A stretch of DNA of 7,071 bases, taken from positions 1 to 7,071 of the forward strand of contig CAYGAW010000091.1 of the NCBI GenBank assembly GCA_964347945.1, given 5' to 3'. A program made the translations under genes and the position numbers. Numbering within the stretch: position 1 is the stretch's first letter; each line of letters opens with the position of its first letter. The notes under the pieces were generated by a model, which searched no databases, was not told the origin of the DNA, and saw only the letters and a program-made list of their open reading frames with translations. This document shows positions 1-5,953 of the stretch, in pieces. The stretch is from CAYGAW01 sp964347945 (lineage in GTDB: Bacteria; Chloroflexota; Anaerolineae; UBA7937; B3-Chlor).

Positions 1-82
1 GTGCCACTGCTGCAGATTCAGAGCCCCACTCCCTTGAGGGGAAGACTGTCCTTCGCCCAACCGCGGGGGTACCATTTTCCTA

Positions 83-109
83 TTGACAGGCGGGAGCGCA
101 CGCTATAAG
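83..109 (+). promoter_or_regulatory. Candidate sigma-70-type promoter for the operon
   Basis: A perfect -35 hexamer TTGACA lies at 83-88 and a 5-of-6 -10 hexamer TATAAG at 104-109, separated by 15 bases, which is a little short of the usual 16-18. Transcription would begin near 115-117 and give a leader of about 50 bases before the first gene. It is the only convincing promoter-like pair I found in a non-coding stretch of the window, so it may drive the whole gene set. The short spacer could mean a weak or activator-dependent promoter; MerR-type regulators are known for acting on promoters with unusual spacing, though theirs are normally longer (19-20). Prediction from sequence only. Confidence 0.5.
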
Positions 110-150
110 CTGGATTATGGTCCTTTCAATACGTTTCACATCGTTTCTTC

Positions 151-156
151 AGGAGG
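151..156 (+). promoter_or_regulatory. Strong Shine-Dalgarno site for the first gene
   Basis: AGGAGG sits 8 bases before the ATG at 165. This is a consensus ribosome binding site at ideal distance and fixes the start of the first gene. It is the best ribosome binding site in the window; the downstream genes have weaker ones, so the first protein may be made in the largest amount. Confidence 0.85.
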
Positions 157-164
157 GCTAGCAA

Positions 165-680
165 ATGAAGCTCCTCACGGCCAGGGAGGCGGCCGAGCAT
201 CTCCACGTTAGCTTGTTCACCTTGGGCAGGATAGAAAGGGAGGGCCTGCTCGTGCCCTACCGCACCCCGGGAGGCCACAGGCGGTATAGCTTGGACATGC
301 TGGATGAGTACCTCGAGCGCAGCAGGGCTATCTGTGCGAGGCGCGGCAAGAGGATCTTGATTGTTGACGACGCAAAGGTGTTGGCTGAGCTTCTCGCGCC
401 CACTTTCCCCGCCTGCGATTTCACGACAGCAAGCGACGAACTGGACGTGGGGATGAAGATCGCAGAGTTCCGACCCCATGTGATCTTGGTGAATACTGCG
501 ATGTCGGGCGTCGATGGGCCAGACTTGTATCGCCGTCTCGACGGGCAAGGGAACGGGCTCAAAGTCGTGGCATTTGGTGGAGTTGAAGCAGAGGCGCAGA
601 CCGCCGAGGAGGCTCACCTTGCGCAATCTGATCTGGCCGCCCTGGAAGAAAGGCTCGAGCGCGCACTTCGAGGGTTCTGA
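165..680 (+). CDS. MerR/excisionase-type HTH protein with degenerate receiver domain
   Basis: Predicted 171-residue cytoplasmic DNA-binding regulator. Residues 1-52 form a MerR/excisionase-like winged helix: the helix-turn-helix opens with LTAREAAEHLHVS (3-16), followed by the wing signature RTPGGHRRY (33-41). Residues 62-168 resemble a response-regulator receiver: RILIVDD at 63-69 retains the acidic pair D68/D69, and the segment at 104-118 (PHVILVNTAMSGVDG) aligns with the phosphorylation-site strand. However, the phospho-acceptor Asp is Asn110, the conserved Thr/Ser position appears to be Gly138, and the conserved Lys appears replaced by Gln154 (by-eye alignment to the next gene's receiver). 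I infer a phosphorylation-independent pseudo-receiver, perhaps for dimerisation or ligand/partner binding. The order HTH-then-receiver is the reverse of ordinary response regulators. The start is set by AGGAGG 8 bases upstream. As first gene behind the promoter it may regulate the operon; target and signal are unknown. Confidence 0.88.
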   Translation: MKLLTAREAAEHLHVSLFTLGRIEREGLLVPYRTPGGHRRYSLDMLDEYLERSRAICARRGKRILIVDDAKVLAELLAPTFPACDFTTASDELDVGMKIAEFRPHVILVNTAMSGVDGPDLYRRLDGQGNGLKVVAFGGVEAEAQTAEEAHLAQSDLAALEERLERALRGF

Positions 681-713
681 GATCTATCGTTGGAAACGTC
701 CTATGGGGCATCA

Positions 714-733
714 GTTGCTCCGTTGGGAGCGGC
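714..733 (+). other. Intercistronic hairpin
   Basis: GTTGCTCC (714-721) can pair with GGAGCGGC (726-733) around a GTTG loop. This gives an 8-base-pair stem including two G-U pairs, with a 5-bp perfect GC-rich core (GCTCC/GGAGC). No run of T follows, so it is not a standard intrinsic terminator. It lies 34 bases after the stop of the HTH gene and about 100 bases before the next start, in the only sizeable spacer of the operon (681-831). It might stabilise or attenuate the transcript. A stem of this size also arises by chance in GC-rich DNA. Confidence 0.3.
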
Positions 734-820
734 AAGCAGGCCTGAATGAGTGTTGATTGGCGACGAAATCGAGACCAGCACCGGGATGCTGTCGACCTGA
801 CTAGGGTCACGGCCGAGCTT

Positions 821-828
821 GAGGAAGG
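821..828 (+). promoter_or_regulatory. Shine-Dalgarno site that decides a GTG start
   Basis: GAGGAAGG ends 3 bases before the GTG at 832 (its GAGG part is 7 bases away). An in-frame TGA at 820-822 rules out any longer reading frame, so GTG 832 is effectively the only start that keeps the complete first strand of the receiver domain (KILIVDDD). Confidence 0.7.
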
Positions 829-831
829 CAA

Positions 832-2358
832 GTGCCCAGAGAGAAGATCCTCATCGTAGATGACGACCACCGGAACGTAGAATTCCTGAGAGATTCGCTC
901 CTCAGCCCCAGCGGCTATACCACACTGAGCGCCATCGACGGAAAGGAGGCCCTGCGCCTGGCCTCGATGCACGACCCAGACCTGATCCTGCTTGACTTGC
1001 AGATGCCCAAAATGGACGGTTTCGAAGTCCTGGAAGCTCTGCACAGGGCAGGCCACGACATACCTACCATCCTCATCACCGCTCACGGCTCGGAGAACGT
1101 GGCCGTCCAAGCTTTCCGCCTCGGAGTCAGGGATTATTTCCTGAAACCTTTCAAAGTCGGGGAGATCATGAGGGCTGTTGAGAGGTGCCTCAAGGAGGCT
1201 CGCCTGAGGAGAGAAAGAGGGGAACTGACCCGCCACATCGAGCTGGTCAACCGCCAACTTGAGCGAAGACTGAGGGAGTTGAACATCCTCTACGGTGTCA
1301 GCAAGTCCGTGACCTCTTTGCTTGAACCCGACAGGGTATTGACGCGCATTATGGAAGCCACCAGCTACATCACCAAAGCTGAGGAGATATCGCTATTCCT
1401 CTTGGACGAGGAGACGCAGCACGTACAGTTGAAGGCCATTCAGCTTAGTGAGGACGAGAGCGCGCGCCGAGCCCAGATAGAAGCGGATGATGCGGTGGTC
1501 AGACAGGTGATGGACACCGGCGAGGTGGTGATGATCCAGTCGCCACGGTCGCGCAAGACCGATCCTCTGGAAACCACCCTCGCTGTGCCTCTGAGAGTGG
1601 GGGAGAGGACGACAGGCGTATTGCGCGCGACCGCCAGAGCGGCCGTGAAGCCCTTCTCCGAAGATGACCGCTACCTGCTCTCCATGCTGGCCGACTACGG
1701 CGCCATCGCCATCGAGAACGCGCGCCTCTATGAGGCGGCTCAACGGGAACTTGGGGAGCGCAAGCGCGCCGAGGAAACCATCAGGCGAATGGCCTACCAC
1801 GACGATCTGACCGGCCTCCCCAATCGGGCACTCTTCAACGACCGGCTCGGCGTGGCCCTGGCTCGAGCGCGCCGCAGCAAACAGAAGGTTGCCGTCATGC
1901 TGCTGGACCTGGATCACTTCAAGGACGTCAATGATAGGCTGGGGCACGTAGTGGGTGATCAGCTGCTGCAGGCCGTGGGGGAGCGGCTAACCAGCCTTCT
2001 GCGGGAAAGCGACACCGTCTGCCGGATGGGGGGGGATGAGTTCCTGCTGCTGCTGCCGGACATGGAGAAGACTGAATATGCAGGCAGGGCGGCAGAGAGG
2101 ATCCTGGAAGTCATCAGAAAGCCGTTCACCCTTGGAGAGCACAGGCTGCCCGTAACCACAAGCCTGGGGATTGCCGTCTACCCCGACGATGGTGAAGATG
2201 GGGACGCTCTAGTGAAGAATGCAGACCTAGCCATGTACGTCGCTAAGGACAAGGGGCGGGACAGATTCCAAGTTTACGATTCGCTGGAGGAACAATCGCG
2301 GAGGCCCCGAAGCGACCGGCAGATCCATCGTGGCGAGTCAAATGAGAGACGAGACTAA
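832..2358 (+). CDS. REC-GAF-GGDEF response regulator, diguanylate cyclase
   Basis: Predicted 508-residue soluble enzyme making cyclic-di-GMP from two GTP, controlled by phosphorylation and a second signal. Residues 5-120 are an intact receiver: D10/D11 acidic pair, phospho-acceptor D55 (LLDLQMPKMDG), T83 and K105-P106. A helical linker (about 121-150) leads to a GAF domain (about 150-300, ending AIENARLYE) and an ERKRAEE helix. The GGDEF domain spans about 316-485: LTGLPNR at 326-332, metal-binding D359, guanine-binding N367 and D376 (positions by analogy with PleD), signature GGDEF at 400-404, and a product-inhibition I-site RESD at 391-394. All catalytic residues are present, so activity is likely. 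The domain layout is PleD-like with GAF replacing the second receiver. No histidine kinase that could phosphorylate it is visible in the window. The start is GTG; the 3' end overlaps the next gene by 29 bases, suggesting translational coupling. The C-terminal tail after 485 is charged and looks disordered. Confidence 0.95.
   Translation: MPREKILIVDDDHRNVEFLRDSLLSPSGYTTLSAIDGKEALRLASMHDPDLILLDLQMPKMDGFEVLEALHRAGHDIPTILITAHGSENVAVQAFRLGVRDYFLKPFKVGEIMRAVERCLKEARLRRERGELTRHIELVNRQLERRLRELNILYGVSKSVTSLLEPDRVLTRIMEATSYITKAEEISLFLLDEETQHVQLKAIQLSEDESARRAQIEADDAVVRQVMDTGEVVMIQSPRSRKTDPLETTLAVPLRVGERTTGVLRATARAAVKPFSEDDRYLLSMLADYGAIAIENARLYEAAQRELGERKRAEETIRRMAYHDDLTGLPNRALFNDRLGVALARARRSKQKVAVMLLDLDHFKDVNDRLGHVVGDQLLQAVGERLTSLLRESDTVCRMGGDEFLLLLPDMEKTEYAGRAAERILEVIRKPFTLGEHRLPVTTSLGIAVYPDDGEDGDALVKNADLAMYVAKDKGRDRFQVYDSLEEQSRRPRSDRQIHRGESNERRD
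1777..2280 (+). repeat. GGDEF-domain paralogous block, copy 1
   Basis: This segment (residues 316-483 of the REC-GAF-GGDEF protein) aligns without net gaps to 5404-5907 in the PAS-PAS-GGDEF gene. By hand I count about 115 identical residues of 167. At DNA level there is an exact 28-base match (1910-1937 with 5537-5564) around the codons for the metal-site strand. This indicates a duplication within the locus, or recombination between the copies. Confidence 0.75.
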
Positions 2359-4495
2359 GACGAAACCGCAACTGATCGAAGAACTCGCAGCGCTGCGCCA
2401 GCGGATTGCTGAGCTGGAGGCATCGGGAGCGGAGGCGAAGTGGCGCTCCCTCGCCCAGGCGGCTCTCGATCCCATGATCACCGCCGATGTCAAAGGCATG
2501 GTCACATGGTGTAACGAGAAGGCAGTGACGGACACCGGATACTCGAGGGAAGAGATCATCGGCAGACACTTGTCGAAGTTAGGCTTCCTTGGGACAAGGG
2601 ACGCTCCCAAGCACTCGAAACTGCTTGCCTCGGTCTCGGAGGGGGAGGTCCCTGCTCCGTTTGAGGTTGAGTGGCGTGACAAGGACGGAGGTGCGCATAC
2701 GTCCCAGGTGTACCTCAGCCCGATCAGTGAGGGCAGCAGGCCGAGAGGAATCCTCGGAATCGCCAGGGAGACGACCGAGTACAGGGAAGCGCAGCAAAGA
2801 CTAAACCGTCTGAGTGAGGAGTTCGCAGCCCTCAGTTCCGTGGCGTTGATGGTGAGTAGTACCCTCGATGTGCGAGACGTAATGCGCACGATTCAAGAGC
2901 GCGTTGTCACACTGCTAGGAGAGAAGTACCCACCGGTGTTTGGCCTCTTCGATGAAGCCAGCCGAACCTTTCAGGTTGAGTTGACGGGCTCGGCCAAGGA
3001 GGTGGTGAGAAAGGTGGACAACCTGCTAGGTGTCAGCCTTGGGAGTCTCAGCTTCTCGTTGTCCGAATCGCAGCCCTTCGTTCAAGACGCCCTGCTTGGG
3101 GGCATGCCCTATGTGAGCACCAATGGCTCGGATTTCCTGGGAAGGCGCGTAGGCAGAAAGCTGGTTCTGGCCGCACAGAGGGCCATGGGGGTCAGGTGTA
3201 TCGCGGGCTTCCCTCTCAGTGCGAGGGGCAAGCTCGTGGGAGCCATGGTGCTTTTCTCGCAGAAGGAAAGCTTGCCTGAGGAAGAGATGGAACTTCTTTC
3301 TTCCATCGCCGGTCAGGCGGCCGTGGCCATCGAGAACTCCAGGCTCTATGGGGAGACGAAGCACAGAGCAGAAGAACTGTCAGCACTCTACCAGGTGCAC
3401 CTGGACTTGGCCGCCCAATTGGAGCTGCAGCCTCTGTTGGAAACGATCATGCAGCGGGCCATCGACTTGCTAAGAGGCGACACCGGTGGTCTTTACCTCT
3501 ATGACTCAGAAAGCCAAGAGGTGAGAATGGTGGTGCATCATGGGGAGCACATGGACTTCACAGGAACCAAACTGGCTCTAGGGGAAGGGCTGTGCGGAAA
3601 GGTGGCACAGACTGGAGAACCCTTGGTGGTGGAGGACTACGCCGAGTGGGAGGGCAGATCACCGCAATTCGACGATGGACTGGCGTACAACGTCTTGGGT
3701 GTGCCCATAAAGCGAGGCAACACTTTACTGGGAGCTCTTTATGTTGCCGATCCACATCTGAGGAGGGCGTTTACCGAGGCCGATGTGCGCTTGGCGACCA
3801 TGTTGGCCAATCAGGCGGCCATCGCTATCGAGAATGCCCGACTATACGAGAAGCTCATCCATGAACTTGCCGAGCGAAAGCGCGCCGAGGAGGCTCTCAA
3901 AGAGAGTCTCGACAGTCGCGAGGCAACCTTGAACGGCACGGTCAATGCGCTAGCAGCGCTGGGCGAAGTACGGGATCCGTACACCGCGGGCCATCAACTC
4001 CGGGTGGCAAGACTGGCCGCTGCCATTGGCGAGGAGATGGGCCTTCCAGAAGAGCAGAGTCGCGGCCTGTACATGGCCGGCCTCATCCACGATATCGGCA
4101 AGATCTACGTGCCGGCCGAGATCCTGAGCAAGCCCACTCGGCTCACCGAGTTGGAACTGATGATGATCAGGAACCATGCGCGCGCTGGGTACGACATACT
4201 GAAAGCCATAGAATTCCCCTGGCCGGTTGCCGATATCGTGCTTCAGCACCACGAGAGGATGCATGGTTCTGGGTATCCTCAGGGCCTTTCAGGTGAAGAG
4301 ATACTGGTCGAGGCCAGAATACTGGGGGTGGCCGATGTAGTGGAGGCCATGACCTTCTATCGACCTTATCGGCCGGCACACGCCTTGGGCGAGGCCTTGG
4401 AAGAGATTGCCCGCAATAGAGGTACTCTTTATGATCCGCAAGTCGCGGATGCCTGCCTTAAGGTGGTTATGGAGAAAGGGTTCGAACTCCAGTGA
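2330..4495 (+). CDS. PAS-GAF-GAF-HD-GYP cyclic-di-GMP phosphodiesterase
   Basis: Predicted 721-residue soluble phosphodiesterase degrading cyclic-di-GMP to pGpG or GMP. In order: a short N-terminal coiled coil (6-32), PAS (about 38-154), GAF1 (about 165-340, ending AIENSRLY), GAF2 (about 350-506, with LGEGLCGKVAQTGEP and ending AIENARLYE), an ERKRAEEAL helix, then HD-GYP (about 530-715). The HD-GYP features visible are RDPYTAGH (548-555), HDIGK (587-591), H616 in IRNHARAGYDIL, HHE at 640-642 and GSGYPQG at 646-652, so the expected metal-ligand histidines are there. One oddity is HHERMHGSGYP: the position usually Asp before GxGYP is His645. Start: GTG 2330 is the longest choice, but ATG 2342 gives MRDETKTK, matching the start-like MRDKDKTK of the next gene, and may be the true start (overlap then 17 bases). 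Neither has a strong ribosome site, so translation probably depends on the upstream gene. The enzyme opposes the diguanylate cyclases on both sides. Confidence 0.95.
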   Translation: MASQMRDETKTKPQLIEELAALRQRIAELEASGAEAKWRSLAQAALDPMITADVKGMVTWCNEKAVTDTGYSREEIIGRHLSKLGFLGTRDAPKHSKLLASVSEGEVPAPFEVEWRDKDGGAHTSQVYLSPISEGSRPRGILGIARETTEYREAQQRLNRLSEEFAALSSVALMVSSTLDVRDVMRTIQERVVTLLGEKYPPVFGLFDEASRTFQVELTGSAKEVVRKVDNLLGVSLGSLSFSLSESQPFVQDALLGGMPYVSTNGSDFLGRRVGRKLVLAAQRAMGVRCIAGFPLSARGKLVGAMVLFSQKESLPEEEMELLSSIAGQAAVAIENSRLYGETKHRAEELSALYQVHLDLAAQLELQPLLETIMQRAIDLLRGDTGGLYLYDSESQEVRMVVHHGEHMDFTGTKLALGEGLCGKVAQTGEPLVVEDYAEWEGRSPQFDDGLAYNVLGVPIKRGNTLLGALYVADPHLRRAFTEADVRLATMLANQAAIAIENARLYEKLIHELAERKRAEEALKESLDSREATLNGTVNALAALGEVRDPYTAGHQLRVARLAAAIGEEMGLPEEQSRGLYMAGLIHDIGKIYVPAEILSKPTRLTELELMMIRNHARAGYDILKAIEFPWPVADIVLQHHERMHGSGYPQGLSGEEILVEARILGVADVVEAMTFYRPYRPAHALGEALEEIARNRGTLYDPQVADACLKVVMEKGFELQ

Positions 4496-4533
4496 GGGAT
4501 GAGAGTACGGGAAGCGGCCGTCCGGGGGCGTGA

Positions 4534-5943
4534 ATGCGGTGCAAGATGAGAGATAAAGACAAGACGAAAGAGCAGCTCATCGAAGACTTGAAGGACTTGC
4601 GCCAGCGAATTGCTGGGGTGTCAATCTCGGAGGCCGACTGCGAATTGGACGAGGAGGCATTGAGGGGAAGCGACGCAAGATATCGTGAACTGGTAGAACG
4701 CATAGACGATGTCATCTATGCCGTGGACGACAAAGGGGTGCTGACGTATGTCAGCCCTGCCATCGAATCCTTCGCCGGCTACGCTCCATCGGAGGTGATA
4801 GGCCGTCGCTTCGAGGAGTTCATTTTCGAGGAAGATCACCAGCGGGTCCGGGAGAGCTACCTGGAGGTCGTTTCGGGCCACGGTTCTGGAGCAGGCGAGT
4901 ATAGGGTGCTCACCAAGTCGGGCGAGCTCCGCTGGATGCGCACTTCCAGCAGGCCCATGTTTGCGGATGGTCGCGTGGCAGGGGTGCAGGGAGTGCTGTC
5001 AGATATCACTGATCTGAAGCGGGCGGAGGAAGCACTGCGGGAGAGTGAGAAGAGGTACCGCACCCTTTTCCAGGATACGAGGGATGCGATGAATATCACC
5101 ACTCGCGACGGTCAAGTGCTGGACGCCAATCAGTCTTTCTTGGAGCTCTTCGGATACACAAGAGAAGATCTCGCCGGGCTAAATGCCAAGGAACTGTACG
5201 TTGACCCCGTGGACCGGCGCAGGTTTCAGGAGGAGATAGAGCGGAAGGGGTCGGTTAGAGACTATGAGGTGAGGCTGCGGAAGAAAGATGGCACGGAGAT
5301 GGACTGTCTGGTCACCTCCACGGTGCGGCAGGGTGAGAACGGACGCGTGCTGGGATACCAGGGCTTCATTCACGACGTCACGGAACGCAAGCAGGTGGAG
5401 GAGACGATCAGGCGGCTGGCCTACTACGATGCGCTGACCGGGCTCCCCAACCGCACGCTTTTCGGTGACCGTCTGACTGTGGCTGTGGCTCGCGCACGCC
5501 GCAACCGGCGGCGGCTGGCCGTCATGTTGCTAGACTTGGATCACTTCAAGGACGTCAATGATAGCCTCGGTCACCCTGTTGGAGACCAGCTGCTGCAGGC
5601 AGTGGGTGAGGGACTCACTGGGCTCCTCCGGAGGAGCGACACTGTGTGCCGAATGGGAGGTGACGAGTTCCTGGTGTTGCTTGAGGGGATATCTGAAATG
5701 GACGACGTGGCCAAGGTGGCCGATGCGATCCTCAAGCGCTTGAGGGAGCCCGTCGTCGTGAAGACGCATGAACTTAAAGTCACCACAAGCCTCGGGATTG
5801 CTGTCTACCCTGAGGACGGCGAGGATGGTGACACGTTGATACGGAACGCAGACATAGCCATGTATCGCGCCAAAGACAAGGGGCGTGACAACTACCAACG
5901 CTACGTTGCTACCGAAGAAGGGGAGTCGACATCTTCGCAGTGA
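4534..5943 (+). CDS. PAS-PAS-GGDEF diguanylate cyclase
   Basis: Predicted 469-residue soluble diguanylate cyclase. An N-terminal helix with KTKEQLIEDL (residues 9-18) and LRQRIA repeats the start of the preceding gene. PAS1 with its PAC part covers about 47-160, then an LKRAEEALRESEKRY linker, PAS2 about 172-284 (ending HDVTERK), and GGDEF about 291-458. Catalytic features are complete: LTGLPNR, metal-binding D334, N342 and D351, signature GGDEF at 375-379, and an I-site RRSD at 366-369 that predicts feedback inhibition. The GGDEF domain is a close paralogue of the one in the REC-GAF-GGDEF gene. An in-frame TGA immediately upstream (4531-4533) makes ATG 4534 the first possible start; ATG 4546 (MRDKDKTK) is the alternative and fits the family pattern better. 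The ribosome site is poor (only a GGGGG run at 4524-4528). It follows the phosphodiesterase gene by 38 bases. The PAS ligands (haem, flavin or other) cannot be told by eye. Confidence 0.95.
   Translation: MRCKMRDKDKTKEQLIEDLKDLRQRIAGVSISEADCELDEEALRGSDARYRELVERIDDVIYAVDDKGVLTYVSPAIESFAGYAPSEVIGRRFEEFIFEEDHQRVRESYLEVVSGHGSGAGEYRVLTKSGELRWMRTSSRPMFADGRVAGVQGVLSDITDLKRAEEALRESEKRYRTLFQDTRDAMNITTRDGQVLDANQSFLELFGYTREDLAGLNAKELYVDPVDRRRFQEEIERKGSVRDYEVRLRKKDGTEMDCLVTSTVRQGENGRVLGYQGFIHDVTERKQVEETIRRLAYYDALTGLPNRTLFGDRLTVAVARARRNRRRLAVMLLDLDHFKDVNDSLGHPVGDQLLQAVGEGLTGLLRRSDTVCRMGGDEFLVLLEGISEMDDVAKVADAILKRLREPVVVKTHELKVTTSLGIAVYPEDGEDGDTLIRNADIAMYRAKDKGRDNYQRYVATEEGESTSSQ
5404..5907 (+). repeat. 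GGDEF-domain paralogous block, copy 2
   Basis: Residues 291-458 of the PAS-PAS-GGDEF protein, partner of the block at 1777-2280. Similarity starts at the linker helix (ERK..EETIRR), just before the catalytic domain, and fades after KDKGRD. The shared unit is therefore the output domain and its linker, while the sensory parts upstream differ (GAF in copy 1, PAS-PAS in copy 2). Confidence 0.75.
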
Positions 5944-5948
5944 GGGAG
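5942..5948 (+). promoter_or_regulatory. Shine-Dalgarno site overlapping a stop codon
   Basis: GAGGGAG overlaps the TGA stop (5941-5943) of the preceding gene and lies 5 bases before ATG 5954. This tight arrangement supports the last gene being in the same operon and translationally coupled. Confidence 0.7.
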
Positions 5949-5953
5949 ACGAG

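Noticed and set aside
1..108. Frame open from the left edge to TAA 106-108 (possible end of an upstream gene)
   Set aside because: Only 35 codons, no recognisable sequence, and it runs through the predicted promoter. It cannot be told from chance.
793..810. Possible small stem GACCT / AGGGTC before the cyclase start
   Set aside because: Only five pairs with a bulged G; too weak to call a structure.
820..860. Frameshift joining the 37-codon frame to the cyclase
   Set aside because: The cyclase begins cleanly with a ribosome site, GTG and a complete first receiver strand, so no disrupted N-terminal domain needs explaining.
559..1257. Minus-strand 232-codon open frame
   Set aside because: It lies opposite the conserved receiver domains of two well-supported genes, has no recognisable domain, and such antisense frames are common in GC-rich coding DNA.
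1393..1947. Minus-strand 184-codon frame, and a similar one at 5530-6102
   Set aside because: Both are antisense to the GGDEF coding regions. Their resemblance to each other (IDVLEVIQV and similar) merely mirrors the paralogy of the sense strand.
2338..2889. Minus-strand 183-codon frame
   Set aside because: Antisense to the PAS domain of the HD-GYP gene, low-complexity Ser/Arg-rich composition, no domain.
4496..4533. Terminator or promoter between the HD-GYP and PAS-PAS-GGDEF genes
   Set aside because: The 38 bases show no stem followed by T residues and no -35/-10 pair.
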